A stretch of 64,000 nucleotides of DNA from Gluconacetobacter entanii (GTDB taxonomy: Bacteria; Pseudomonadota; Alphaproteobacteria; Acetobacterales; Acetobacteraceae). The stretch spans positions 1-64,000 of the forward strand of contig NZ_NKUF01000014.1 in the NCBI RefSeq assembly GCF_003206495.1, written 5' to 3'. Within the stretch, counting starts at the first letter, position 1, and each line of letters starts with the position of its first letter. Of the stretch, positions 51,636 through 60,708 are shown piece after piece. Made by a program: the position numbers and the translations under genes. Below the pieces are notes generated by a model, which saw nothing but the letters and a program-made list of their open reading frames with translations, was not told the origin of the DNA and searched no databases.

Positions 51636-54209
51636 ATGGCGTCCGATCCATCCCCCCAGCACCCGCTTTTCCCCGCCGGCCTGTTCGCGCCCGGCCTTTC
51701 CTCCCCCGAGGAGGGCCTGCCCGTGGCCGAGGCCCTGCCCCGCCTGCGCGCCGCACTCCATGACGGAGCCAACGCGGTGCTGGTCGCCCCGCCCGGCGCG
51801 GGCAAGACGACGCTGGTGCCGCTGGCGCTGCTGGCCGCCCCGTGGCGCGGCGACGGGCGCATCGTGATGCTGGAACCGCGCCGCCTTGCCGCGCGCGCCG
51901 CCGCACGGCGGATGGCCGACCTGATCGGCGAGGAACCCGGCGGGCTGATCGGCTATCGCACGCGATTGGATGGTGCGTCCTCCCCCGCCACGCGAATCGA
52001 GGTCGTGACCGAGGGCCTGCTGGTGCGCCGCCTGCTGTCGGACCCGACGCTTGAGGGCGTGGCGTGCGTCATCTTTGACGAAATCCATGAACGCTCCGTC
52101 GATGCGGATGCGGCGCTGGCCTTCTGCCTCGACCTGCAACGCGAACTGCGTCCCGACCTGCGGCTGGTGGCGATGTCGGCCACGACCGACGCCGCCACCC
52201 TGTCGCAGCGCATGGAGGCCCCCATCATCGAAAGTGCCGGGCGGATGTTCCCGGTCGATATCCGCCACGCACGGCGCGACATCCCCCACCAGCGCGACCT
52301 GCCCGACGCCATGGCGCGCGCCATCCGCACCGCACTGGCGGAGGAGGAGGGCGATATCCTCGCCTTCCTGCCCGGTGTGGGCGAAATCCGCCGCACGCAG
52401 GCCGCACTGTCGGATGTGGGGGCGGAGGTCCTGCCGCTTTATGGCGAACTGCCCCCGGCGGAGCAGGATTACGTCCTGCGCGCCGATACGAAGGGCGGGC
52501 GACGGGTGATCCTGTCCACCTCCATCGCGGAGACATCCCTGACGGTGCCGGGCGTGCGCATCGTCATTGATGGCGGGTTCCGCCGCACGCCGCGCCTTGA
52601 TGCCGGGACGGGGCTTACGAAGCTGGAGACCGCGCGCATCTCCCGCGCGGCCGCGACCCAGCGCGCGGGCCGCGCGGGGCGTGAGGCACCGGGCATTGCG
52701 ATCCGCCTGTGGAGCGAGACGACCTCCCGCGCCATGCCGCCGCACGACCGGCCCGAGATCATGGAGGCCGAACTGACGGGCCTGCGTCTGGACACGGCGG
52801 CGTGGCAGGCGGCGATGGGCACCGTGCCCGCCGACCTGCCGTTTGCCGATACGCCCCCCAATGGGGCGTTCGAGGCCGCGCGCAGCCTGCTTATCGCCCT
52901 TGGCGCCCTGTCGGAGGACGGGCGGATCACGCAGGCGGGCGTGCAGATGGCGCAACTGGGGTCGCACCCGCGCCTTGCGGCGATGATGCTGGCGGCCCGC
53001 GCCCCGGAGGAGGCCACGCTGGCCGCCGACCTTGCCGCCCTGCTGGAGGAACGCGACCCGCTGCGCCCGCGCCCGTCGGGACGGGGGCCGGGCGGCAACG
53101 CCATCCCGCCCGCCGATATCCGCCTGCGCCTCGACCTGATCGCGGGGGGCGACCATCCCGCCGCCGACCGTGGCGCGCTGTCGCGCATCCGCCAGGCCGC
53201 GCGGCAGTACCGCCGCCGCATGGGGATCGGGCGTGACGTGGTGGCACGGGGCGACTGCGCCGCATTGCTGGCGGCGGCCTTTCCCGACCGCATCGCGCAA
53301 CGGCGCGGCGATGTCGGCACGTTCCGCCTGTCGGGCGGGGGCAGCGCACGGATGGGCAAGACCGACACACTGGCCTCCGCCTCCCTGCTGGCGGTGGCGG
53401 GGATGCATGTGCGCACGGCCTGCGAAATCCGCCTTGCCGCGCCGCTGGACCCCGACAACCTGCCCGACAGCGTGCTGGCGCGCGCGCATGAACAGGTGGA
53501 GACCACCATCGACCCGGCCACCGGCGCGGTCATGGCCCGGCGCAGGCTGCGGCTGGGCGCGCTGGTGCTGCGTGACCGCACGGTGACGGCGGATGCGACG
53601 GAGGTGGCGGGCCTGCTGCTGCAACAGGTGGGGCAGAACCTGGCCGCCGCGTTTGAATGGACCGATGCATGCCGGCAGTTGCAGGCCCGCGTCGCGTGGG
53701 CGCGCGACGTGCTGGGGCGCACCGACCTGCCGGACCTGTCGGACGCGGCGCTGGCGGCCGATGTCGAAGGGTGGCTGGGCGCATGGGTCGGCGGCATGTC
53801 ACGCATGAGCGAGATCCGCGCCCTCGACCTGCTGGCGGTGCTGCGCGCGATGATCCCGCATGACGCGCTTCGCTGGCTGGACCGGACGCTGCCCCCCGCG
53901 CTCGACCTGCCGGGGGGACGGGTGGGCATCGACTACCTCCAGCCTGTGCCGCTGGCCTCCGCGCGGGCGCAGACCTTCTATGGGCAGTGCGAGACGCCGA
54001 AGCTGGCGGACGGGCGCATCGGGCTGCGGATCGCCCTGCTGTCGCCCGCCGGCCGCCCGCAGGCGATCACCGCCGACCTGGCCGGGTTCTGGGCCGGGTC
54101 ATGGGCGGACATGCGCCGTGACATGCGCGGGCGCTATCCCCGCCATGACTGGCCGGAGGATCCGGCGCACGCGCAGCCCTCGCAACGGCCGGCCCGCCGG
54201 AAAACGTAA
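51636..54209 (+). CDS. hrpB: ATP-dependent RNA helicase HrpB
   Basis: An 857-residue DEAH-box helicase. Motif I APPGAGKTTLVPLALL is near residue 52, motif II FDEIHERS near residue 148, SAT follows, and motif VI is QRAGRAGR near residue 345. The C-terminal HrpB-specific domain, including GLDTLPP-like DRTLPPALDLPGG, completes the family length. HrpB is a non-essential helicase of uncertain substrate. The start has only a weak upstream AAAG; an in-frame extension further upstream reads as non-protein. It is divergent from dsbD. Confidence 0.92.
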   Translation: MASDPSPQHPLFPAGLFAPGLSSPEEGLPVAEALPRLRAALHDGANAVLVAPPGAGKTTLVPLALLAAPWRGDGRIVMLEPRRLAARAAARRMADLIGEEPGGLIGYRTRLDGASSPATRIEVVTEGLLVRRLLSDPTLEGVACVIFDEIHERSVDADAALAFCLDLQRELRPDLRLVAMSATTDAATLSQRMEAPIIESAGRMFPVDIRHARRDIPHQRDLPDAMARAIRTALAEEEGDILAFLPGVGEIRRTQAALSDVGAEVLPLYGELPPAEQDYVLRADTKGGRRVILSTSIAETSLTVPGVRIVIDGGFRRTPRLDAGTGLTKLETARISRAAATQRAGRAGREAPGIAIRLWSETTSRAMPPHDRPEIMEAELTGLRLDTAAWQAAMGTVPADLPFADTPPNGAFEAARSLLIALGALSEDGRITQAGVQMAQLGSHPRLAAMMLAARAPEEATLAADLAALLEERDPLRPRPSGRGPGGNAIPPADIRLRLDLIAGGDHPAADRGALSRIRQAARQYRRRMGIGRDVVARGDCAALLAAAFPDRIAQRRGDVGTFRLSGGGSARMGKTDTLASASLLAVAGMHVRTACEIRLAAPLDPDNLPDSVLARAHEQVETTIDPATGAVMARRRLRLGALVLRDRTVTADATEVAGLLLQQVGQNLAAAFEWTDACRQLQARVAWARDVLGRTDLPDLSDAALAADVEGWLGAWVGGMSRMSEIRALDLLAVLRAMIPHDALRWLDRTLPPALDLPGGRVGIDYLQPVPLASARAQTFYGQCETPKLADGRIGLRIALLSPAGRPQAITADLAGFWAGSWADMRRDMRGRYPRHDWPEDPAHAQPSQRPARRKT

Positions 54210-54346
54210 CAGGGAACGTGACATGAACGCCGCAGTGGACAATGATTTGCCACCGCGTCGTGACACATCATGGCATTGCCTTTTTTTTCGCCTATCATCA
54301 CGGCCGTATGAGCAATCCTGCTCCTTTCGACCCGTTACGGATACAC

Positions 54347-55504
54347 ATGGCCCGCCGTCTTTCCCGCCTGTCTGTCATCGCGCCGCTGGCGCTGGCCTGT
54401 GTACTGCCGTCGCGTCGTGGCGCATGGGCGCAGGACGCAGCCCCCGTGGCCACGGTGTCCCCCGCCCCGGCCACGCCCCCATCGCTTTTCGCGCCGCCCG
54501 CGCCGCCCGTGGTGTCGTCCGGTCCCCTGACCTTCGCCCCGCTGGTGCGGATGGTGGTGGCGGCGGTCGTGAACATCGCCGTCACCCAGGACGTGCATGG
54601 GCAACGCAACGGGCAGCGCGTGCTGCCAAGTGTCCGTGGCACCCCGTTCGAGCATAAATTCCGCGAACGCATGCGTTCACATGGGGAGGAGATGCTGGGC
54701 GCGGGATCGGGATTCGTGATCGACCCGGACGGGATCATCGTCACCAACACGCATGTCGTGGGGGATGCGGACCATATTACCGTCTCCCTCGTCGATGGGA
54801 CCGAACTGCCCGCGCACCTGATCGGCAGCGACGACCTGACGGATATCGCCGTCATCAAGGTGCAGCCATCGCACCCCCTGCCCTTCGTGCGGTGGGGTGA
54901 CAGCAGGCTGGTGAATATCGGCGACTGGATCATGGCGGCGGGCAACCCGTTCGGGCTGGGGTCATCGGTGACGGCGGGCATCGTCTCCGCCCGGGGGCGC
55001 GATATCGGCACAAGCCCGTTCGATGACTTCCTGCAACTCGACGCGCCGATCAATCCGGGCAATTCGGGTGGGCCGTCCTTCAACCTCAGCGGGCAGGTGG
55101 TCGCCCTCAATACGGCCATCGTCTCGCCCACCGGGGGATCGGTGGGGATCGGTTTCGGCATCCCGTCGGAAATCGTCGCCCCGATTGTCGATGAACTGCG
55201 CCGCAACGGGCATATCGACCGCGGCTGGCTGGGCGTCACCCTGACGGATGGCGGCGACACCCATGTGCCGGGGGTGGAGATCGTGGGCATCGACCGTGGG
55301 GGACCTGCGATGAAGGCTGGGCTGCATATCGGTGACTACATCACCGCCGTAAACGGCGAACCCATCGACAGCTCCCGCATGCTGATCCGCTCCATCGCCG
55401 CGAAACGCCCGGCCTCCACCGTCATGCTGCACATCCGCCGCCATCGCGAGGCGCTGAGCATCCCGGCCACCGTCGGCTTCCGGCCGGATGACACGGGCGA
55501 CTGA
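54347..55504 (+). CDS. HtrA/Deg-type periplasmic serine protease with one PDZ domain
   Basis: A 385-residue trypsin-fold protease. A signal peptide ends at AWA near residue 28, followed by a Pro/Ala linker. The triad is His in VTNTHVVGDAD (about 136), Asp in LTDIAVIK (about 165) and Ser in NPGNSGGPS (about 239). Only one PDZ domain (residues about 285-380, RGWLGVTL, AGLHIGDYITAVNG) follows, whereas DegP has two, so this resembles DegS or HhoB in form. ATG at 54347 gives a clean signal; ATG at 54308 is an alternative. Confidence 0.9.
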   Translation: MARRLSRLSVIAPLALACVLPSRRGAWAQDAAPVATVSPAPATPPSLFAPPAPPVVSSGPLTFAPLVRMVVAAVVNIAVTQDVHGQRNGQRVLPSVRGTPFEHKFRERMRSHGEEMLGAGSGFVIDPDGIIVTNTHVVGDADHITVSLVDGTELPAHLIGSDDLTDIAVIKVQPSHPLPFVRWGDSRLVNIGDWIMAAGNPFGLGSSVTAGIVSARGRDIGTSPFDDFLQLDAPINPGNSGGPSFNLSGQVVALNTAIVSPTGGSVGIGFGIPSEIVAPIVDELRRNGHIDRGWLGVTLTDGGDTHVPGVEIVGIDRGGPAMKAGLHIGDYITAVNGEPIDSSRMLIRSIAAKRPASTVMLHIRRHREALSIPATVGFRPDDTGD

Positions 55505-55533
55505 TGCAAGGGAGCGGGTGCTGACGCGCCCGC

Positions 55534-56403
55534 CTAACCCGTCACGGGAATTGTGGTGGGGCGCTTTCCAAGTATCCTCCTGAACTGCTCCAGCGGGTCA
55601 GATGCCGGACGCCCGCCGTCATGAAGGCTGACCCTGATGTCTGGCGCCCGCGGTACTCCGGGGGGATCATTCATGACCGATACGCCTGCGGGCAGTTCCC
55701 CCACCATGCGGAAGGTCACCCCCAGTCCGGCACGCACGGCCGCCCACAAGGCGGCAACACTACGGCCGGTAAATACGATCCGCCACGGGATGCCGACCGC
55801 TTCAAGCTGGTCAATTGCCCCCTGCCGGAAACGACATGGTGCTGGCAGGACCACAAGGTCAACCATCTTCATATCCTTGAAAGATGCACCGCTGGCCCCC
55901 ATCCAACGCTGCCGCATCGTGCACCAGGGCATGGCATCCGCCCGGCCATCCCCGCCGAATGTCAGAACAAGATCCAGTACACCACGATCCAGCGCATCAA
56001 GCAGCGCGCTGGCCCGATCGACACTTGCCTCCAGCAGCACTTGCGGATACGCGCGCCGGAACAGCGCCAGGGTCTCGGGGAGCCACGTCTCGGCCAAATC
56101 CCCGATTACGCCCAGTCGCACCTGCCCCGCCAGCGCATGTCCACGCAATGCGGCCATGGCCTCGTCATTCAGCGCCAGCAGGCGACGGGCATGGGCAAGC
56201 AACGTCTCACCGGCAGGCGTCAGCACGAGTTGACGGCCATTGCGTCGTACCAGTGGCTGCCCAGCCTGGGATTCAAGCTTACGCAGTTGCTGACTGACTG
56301 CGGACTGTGAGCGGTTCAGGATTTCGGCCGCACGGTTAAAACCGCCGAAATCCTGGGCAGCGACAAAACTGCGCAGGCAGTCGAGGTCGAAATGCGATGG
56401 CAT
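55534..56403 (-). CDS. LysR-family transcriptional regulator
   Basis: A 289-residue LysR protein. The N-terminal winged helix shows FDLDCLRSFVAAQDFGGFN, NRSQSAVSQQLRKLE and the wing RRNGRQLVLTPAGE. The effector domain has the usual two-lobe layout (QVRLGVIGDLAETWLPE, DLVLTFGG). ATG at 56403 has GGAAG five bases upstream; 56415 would add four residues. It is divergent from the secreted lipocalin-like gene and separated by two palindromes, so that gene is its likely target. It converges with the HtrA gene at a 29-bp gap. Confidence 0.92.
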   Translation of the reverse strand: MPSHFDLDCLRSFVAAQDFGGFNRAAEILNRSQSAVSQQLRKLESQAGQPLVRRNGRQLVLTPAGETLLAHARRLLALNDEAMAALRGHALAGQVRLGVIGDLAETWLPETLALFRRAYPQVLLEASVDRASALLDALDRGVLDLVLTFGGDGRADAMPWCTMRQRWMGASGASFKDMKMVDLVVLPAPCRFRQGAIDQLEAVGIPWRIVFTGRSVAALWAAVRAGLGVTFRMVGELPAGVSVMNDPPGVPRAPDIRVSLHDGGRPASDPLEQFRRILGKRPTTIPVTG

Positions 56404-56417
56404 GGACACTTCCATTT

Positions 56418-56438
56418 TTCTGAACTGACACTTCAGAA
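56418..56438. promoter_or_regulatory. LysR-type operator candidate 1
   Basis: TTCTGAA-N7-TTCAGAA is a perfect 21-bp inverted repeat that contains the LysR T-N11-A pattern. It ends only 15 bp upstream of the LysR start, as expected for autoregulation. Confidence 0.6.
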
Positions 56439-56466
56439 TAAGTCGTTATTCAAAACCATCGGTAAG

Positions 56467-56484
56467 CCGTAAAAATCATTACGG
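56467..56484. promoter_or_regulatory. Palindrome near the lipocalin-like gene, operator candidate 2
   Basis: CCGTAA-N6-TTACGG is a perfect inverted repeat 58 bp before the lipocalin-like start and 29 bp from candidate 1. Paired sites of this kind are common in LysR-controlled divergent promoters, though the half-sites differ in sequence. Confidence 0.45.
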
Positions 56485-56541
56485 TCAAGGCAGGAAAACC
56501 GGGGCCATTCTGCAGTACAGTTCGTGAAGGAATTCCAGATC

Positions 56542-57033
56542 ATGATGAAATGCGTAATGTTGTCAGCCGCACTGGTCATGTTATCCGGCGGTGTGACCCT
56601 GGCTGCTTCCCCCCTGACGGGAACATGGAGCCTGACAGCGGCGGATACGCTTTACCCGGATGGGCATCGTGTCCATGGTTTTGGTGATCATCCGCAGGGA
56701 CGGATGATGGTCGACGCCAGCGGAAATTACATGATCGAGATCTACCGTCCAGCAGCAACGCCATTTGCGTCTGGCTCCAAGGTAACCGGCACGCCAGCAG
56801 AATTCCGCGATGCGATGCTCCGCAATAGCGTGCATTACGGCACGGTCGCGCTGGATCCCGCGTCCAATCACATCGTGTTCGATGTCGAACGATCGGTATT
56901 CCCGAACTGGGAGGGCAGGCGGCAGGTGCGCGATTACACCCTGGACGGCAACAAACTCAGCTATCAGGTGCCTGCATCCGCCACGGGCGACGCGACGATC
57001 GCGATTTCGGAATGGAAACGCCTGTCGGAATGA
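56542..57033 (+). CDS. Exported lipocalin-like domain protein
   Basis: A 163-residue exported protein. A signal peptide ends at LAA near residue 24. The mature protein starts SPLTGTWSLTAADTLYPDG, the pattern of the lipocalin-like 5 family, and continues with GRMMVDASGNYMIEIYR, VHYGTVALD and a final IAISEWKRL strand. The ligand is unknown. ATG at 56542 has AAGGA nine to ten bases upstream. Base composition here and in the LysR gene is a little less GC-rich than in the neighbours, which may point to later acquisition. Confidence 0.85.
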   Translation: MMKCVMLSAALVMLSGGVTLAASPLTGTWSLTAADTLYPDGHRVHGFGDHPQGRMMVDASGNYMIEIYRPAATPFASGSKVTGTPAEFRDAMLRNSVHYGTVALDPASNHIVFDVERSVFPNWEGRRQVRDYTLDGNKLSYQVPASATGDATIAISEWKRLSE

Positions 57034-57248
57034 GGCGAGGGCCAGGCTCGGCAACCTCGTGCCTCTGCGGAACCATGCCCCGGACGCCCGGGTCAGGGGT
57101 GCGATTACGGGCGCGGGCTTCCCCTCCCCTTAACGTCACGGCCATCACTGCACATGTAACATCGGTAATGTCGTCGCGCCGCATCCGCTCTGGCCTTGTC
57201 GCGCGGCGGGCGTAGAATGACAGTTGGACTGCCGATCAGTGAGGTAAC

Positions 57249-57929
57249 GTGCATATTCTTGTGGTGGAAGACGATCCGACGGTTCGCAATTTCGTGGCCA
57301 AGGGCCTGCGTGAGGCAGGGCACCTGACCGAACTGACCGACAATGGCAAGGACGGCCTGTTCCTTGCGGTGAGCGAGAAATTCGACCTCATCATCCTTGA
57401 CCGGATGCTGCCGGGCGGGATCGACGGACTGCGCCTGCTGGAGACGATCCGCGCGCAGAACAACACGACGCCCGTGCTCCTGCTTTCGGCACTGGCGGAT
57501 GTGGATGACCGCGTGCAGGGACTCAAGGCGGGGGGCGATGACTATGTAACCAAGCCCTTCGCCTTCAGCGAACTGCTTGCCCGGGTGGAAGCGCTTGGCC
57601 GGCGCGGACGCACCGAACAGGCGCCGCAGACCAAGCTGGTCGTTGCCGACCTGGAGATCGACCTGCTCTCGCGCACCGTGCGCCGCGCGGGGCAGCGCAT
57701 CGATCTGCAGCCGCGCGAATTCCGGCTTCTGGAATACCTCACCCGCCATGCGGGACAGGTGGTGACGCGGACCATGCTGCTCGAAGGGGTGTGGGATTAC
57801 CATTTCGACCCGCAGACCAACGTGATCGACGTCCATGTCTCACGCCTGCGCCAGAAGGTGGACAAGCCGTTTGGCGTGCCGCTGATCCATACCATCCGCA
57901 ATGCGGGATACATGCTGCGTGCGGAATGA
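57249..57929 (+). CDS. OmpR-family response regulator
   Basis: A 226-residue response regulator. The receiver domain has VVEDDP, the phosphorylated Asp51 in IILDRMLPGG and Lys103 in YVTKPF. The C-terminal winged helix has LQPREFRLLEYLTRHAG and VIDVHVSRLRQKVD, as in the CusR/CopR branch. The kinase gene follows after 30 bp. Upstream, GTAACATCG and GTAATGTCG (57156-57173) form an imperfect tandem direct repeat of the sort such regulators bind. Confidence 0.95.
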   Translation: MHILVVEDDPTVRNFVAKGLREAGHLTELTDNGKDGLFLAVSEKFDLIILDRMLPGGIDGLRLLETIRAQNNTTPVLLLSALADVDDRVQGLKAGGDDYVTKPFAFSELLARVEALGRRGRTEQAPQTKLVVADLEIDLLSRTVRRAGQRIDLQPREFRLLEYLTRHAGQVVTRTMLLEGVWDYHFDPQTNVIDVHVSRLRQKVDKPFGVPLIHTIRNAGYMLRAE

Positions 57930-57959
57930 CGTTCCCCACCGCGCGGGACAGCGCGGCGC

Positions 57960-59537
57960 GTGACGGACCTGCCCCTGCATGAAGGCGCGTCACGCAGGCC
58001 ACGGCTGCGCGCGTTCCGTTCCGCCAGCCTGCGCTTTTCACTGGCGTACGGGGTGCTGTTCGCGCTGTCGTCCATCCTGTTCATGTCGTTCATCTGGTGG
58101 GGGACGATCGGTTTCCTTGAACGCCAGGTCGAAACCGCGATCAATGCCGACGCCCGCGCCCTGGTCGAACGCTGGATGGTGGGTGGCGTGCCCACGCTGG
58201 CGCTGACGATCGAGGACCGGCTGGAACAGAACCTCGACGATGACGCGATCTATATGGTGATCGACCCGGAGGGGAACTACCTTGCGGGCAACGTCTCCTC
58301 CTGGCCGGTGAAGGTGCAGTATACCGACCGCTGGTATTCCCTGCCCGATACGCGCGCCGGCCTGCGGGGGCTGGCGGAAATCCATGCCTACCGCCTGCCG
58401 GGTACGGAAATGACCCATACGGCGGGGCAGCTTGACAGCGGATACCGCCTGCTGGTCGGGCGCGACATGCGCGCGCGCACCATCCTGCGGCGGCTGCTGA
58501 CCGATTCCCTTGTGTGGGCGTGGATCATGGTCACGCTGCTTGCCGTCAGCGGGGCGATGCTGGTGCACCGCATCTTCCGCCGCATGGTCAAGACGGTGGC
58601 GCGCACGACCTCCGCCATCGCCCATGGCGACCTCAACCGCCGCATGCCGCTGGTGGGCAACGGGGACGAGATGGATCAGGTGGCGGAGGCCATCAACGAG
58701 ATGCTCGACCGGATCGTGCGCCTGATGGATGGCGTGCGCGAGGTTTCCAACTCCATCGCCCACGACCTGCGCACGCCCATCACCCGCGCCCGCACGCAAC
58801 TGGAGGATGCGGCGCTGCATGCGCGCGATGCCGACGAACTGCGTGCGGCGATCGAACGCGCGGTCGGCAACCTCGACAACATTACCGCCGTGTTCGAGGC
58901 CCTGCTGCGCATTGCGCAGATCGAGACCGGGGCGCGGCGTTCCGCCTTCGCCACGTTCGACCTGCGGCCCGTGCTGTTCGATGTCGCGGAACTGTACGAA
59001 GCGGTGGCGGAGGATCATGGAATCCGCCTCGAACTCGACATGGACGAGGTCCTTCCCTTCTATGGGGACCGCTCCCTGATCCAGCAGGCGGTGGCGAACC
59101 TTCTGGACAACGCCATCAAGTTTTCGCCCGAACATTCGACCGTCCGCCTTGGCGCGCATATTGCGGCCCCTGTCGCCGGGCGCGTGATCCCGTCCGCCGG
59201 GGGCGCGATGCTGGTGCTGGAAATCCGTGACGAGGGCATCGGCATGACGGATGCGGACATGGAACGCGCCACCGAACGTTTCTTCCGCGCGGAAAAGGCA
59301 CGCAATACGCCCGGATCCGGGCTGGGCCTGGCGATGGTGCGCGCCATCGTGCAGTTGCATGGCGGGGAAATCCGCCTGGCGCGGCACGATCCCGGCCTGT
59401 CGGTGCGCCTGCTCCTGCCGGTCACGTCCTCCGCGCTTGCGGAATACGGGTATGATCCGTTCGATGAGGACATGCCAGACATGACGCGAACTTCACAATT
59501 CTCCCATCAGCACGACACCAACAGTGGCGTAGTATGA
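57960..59537 (+). CDS. Membrane sensor histidine kinase
   Basis: A 525-residue kinase. Two transmembrane helices (about residues 28-50 and 180-202) flank a 130-residue periplasmic sensor. A HAMP linker leads to the phosphorylated His268 in NSIAHDLRTPITR. The ATPase has NLLDNAIKFS, DEGIGM and GSGLGLAMV. A 50-residue tail beyond the catalytic core (GYDPFDEDMPDM to the end) is unusual. The start is GTG at 57960. Its signal is unknown, but two secreted proteins follow with almost no gap. Confidence 0.93.
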   Translation: MTDLPLHEGASRRPRLRAFRSASLRFSLAYGVLFALSSILFMSFIWWGTIGFLERQVETAINADARALVERWMVGGVPTLALTIEDRLEQNLDDDAIYMVIDPEGNYLAGNVSSWPVKVQYTDRWYSLPDTRAGLRGLAEIHAYRLPGTEMTHTAGQLDSGYRLLVGRDMRARTILRRLLTDSLVWAWIMVTLLAVSGAMLVHRIFRRMVKTVARTTSAIAHGDLNRRMPLVGNGDEMDQVAEAINEMLDRIVRLMDGVREVSNSIAHDLRTPITRARTQLEDAALHARDADELRAAIERAVGNLDNITAVFEALLRIAQIETGARRSAFATFDLRPVLFDVAELYEAVAEDHGIRLELDMDEVLPFYGDRSLIQQAVANLLDNAIKFSPEHSTVRLGAHIAAPVAGRVIPSAGGAMLVLEIRDEGIGMTDADMERATERFFRAEKARNTPGSGLGLAMVRAIVQLHGGEIRLARHDPGLSVRLLLPVTSSALAEYGYDPFDEDMPDMTRTSQFSHQHDTNSGVV

Positions 59538-59541
59538 CACC

Positions 59542-59877
59542 ATGAACATGCAACCGGTCACAGTCCCTGCCTTCCTTGTGATGAGCCTGTGCCTGTGTGG
59601 TCATTCGTGGCCCGTCGCGGCGGCGGATCCCGTCCCCCAGGCCGCGCCGTCCCACGCCAGTGCGGACAGCAACAGGCCGGTCATCATCACCAGCGATACC
59701 CCCGCCTTCTGCAATCGCCTGATCGGCATCATCGACGCCTATGGCCCCGGCCTGCCGCACGACATCGACGACCTGCGCGCCCAGGGGGCGGATCTGTGCC
59801 GGGAGGGACGCGTACGTTCCGGCATCATCCGGCTACGTCGCGCACTGGTCGAACTGAAGGAAACCACGCATTCATGA
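59542..59877 (+). CDS. Small exported protein of unknown function
   Basis: A 111-residue protein that begins four bases after the kinase stop. A signal peptide ends at VAA near residue 27. The mature part has two Cys (PAFCNRLIG, ADLCREGRV), which could form a disulfide, and a helical end, IIRLRRALVELKE. I do not recognise a family. It overlaps the SIMPL gene by ATGA, so kinase, this gene and the next are probably one transcript. Confidence 0.75.
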   Translation: MNMQPVTVPAFLVMSLCLCGHSWPVAAADPVPQAAPSHASADSNRPVIITSDTPAFCNRLIGIIDAYGPGLPHDIDDLRAQGADLCREGRVRSGIIRLRRALVELKETTHS

Positions 59878-60617
59878 TCCAGACGCCGGTACGCACGCAT
59901 GTCCGTCCTTTCCTTCTCCCGCTTCTGATCGGAGCCACCGCGATGGCCGGGATCACACAGGCCCATGCCGCCGACAGCGCCGTCATGGCAGCAGACACCG
60001 CCACGACGAAGCTGCGGCTGTCGGCCACCGGCACCGTCCACGCACCGCCCGATGAACTGACGGCGGTGTTCTTTGCCGAAGCTTCCGCCCCCACTGCCGC
60101 CGCAGCACAGGGGCAGGTGAATGCGCAGGTGGACAAGGCGATGGGCATCACCCATGGCGTGGCGGGCCTGACGGTCAATGCGGAATCCTATACCGTGCAC
60201 CATCAGGAGGCCGATCCCCGCATCAGCCATCCGTCGCAGTGGATCGCACGGCAGAGCATCCGCATCAGCGCGACCGACGGCACGATCCTGCTGCCGCTGC
60301 TGGGACGGATCCAGTCGGACAACCTTGCCCTGTCACGGCTGGACTGGTCCCTGTCACGCGCGCATCGCACCGCCCTTGTGCAGCAGGCCGAAGGGCTTGC
60401 GCTGCATGAACTGCAGCAGCGCGCGCAGGCGGCGGCCACGGCGCTGGGCCTGAAAATCGCACGGATCGAGTCGGTCAACCTGAACGATCAGGACATGCCC
60501 TCCCCGATGCCGATGATGATGGCCGCCCGCGCCGCCAGCATGTCCGCCCCGCAGGCCCCCGCCGCGGACCAGGACGTCACCGCGCAGGCGGACGCGACCT
60601 TCATCCTGCATCCCTGA
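59874..60617 (+). CDS. SIMPL (DUF541) domain exported protein
   Basis: A 247-residue periplasmic protein. A signal peptide ends at AHA near residue 32. LRLSATGTVHAPPDELTAVFFAE is the opening SIMPL strand pattern, followed by SQWIARQSIRISATD and a helical ALVQQAEGLALHELQQRAQAAATALG segment before the last strand. SIMPL proteins are oligomeric and poorly understood; some protect against oxidative stress. A Met/Pro/Ala-rich stretch (PSPMPMMMAARAASM) near residue 215 could bind metal, which is a guess. A terminator for the opposite strand follows. Confidence 0.88.
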   Translation: MIQTPVRTHVRPFLLPLLIGATAMAGITQAHAADSAVMAADTATTKLRLSATGTVHAPPDELTAVFFAEASAPTAAAAQGQVNAQVDKAMGITHGVAGLTVNAESYTVHHQEADPRISHPSQWIARQSIRISATDGTILLPLLGRIQSDNLALSRLDWSLSRAHRTALVQQAEGLALHELQQRAQAAATALGLKIARIESVNLNDQDMPSPMPMMMAARAASMSAPQAPAADQDVTAQADATFILHP

Positions 60618-60639
60618 TGCACGGATGGCCCATGGCCAT

Positions 60640-60671
60640 AAAAAAACCCGGACCACGCCATGCGGTCCGGG
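60640..60671 (-). terminator. Rho-independent terminator of infC
   Basis: On the minus strand CCCGGACC, a nine-base loop and GGTCCGGG are followed by seven T. It lies 37 bp after the infC stop and can also act weakly on the plus-strand SIMPL transcript. It means that rpmI and rplT are not cotranscribed with infC here. Confidence 0.88.
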
Positions 60672-60708
60672 CTTTCGGATATCCGGTCAGGTGGCTGTCA
60701 CCCACGCA

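Noticed and set aside
51555-53624. Minus-strand open frame of 689 codons across hrpB
   Set aside because: It mirrors the helicase gene and shows no motifs or ribosome site.
54223-54657. Small plus-strand frame after hrpB with a fair ribosome site (AGGG eight bases before ATG)
   Set aside because: It overlaps the HtrA gene in another frame, and its protein is low-complexity Gly/Arg/Ala typical of shadows.
55511-55533. Hairpin GCGGGTGC-TGAC-GCGCCCGC between the HtrA and LysR genes as a terminator
   Set aside because: The stem is good, with one G-T pair, but neither strand has a T run, so it is not called as a terminator.
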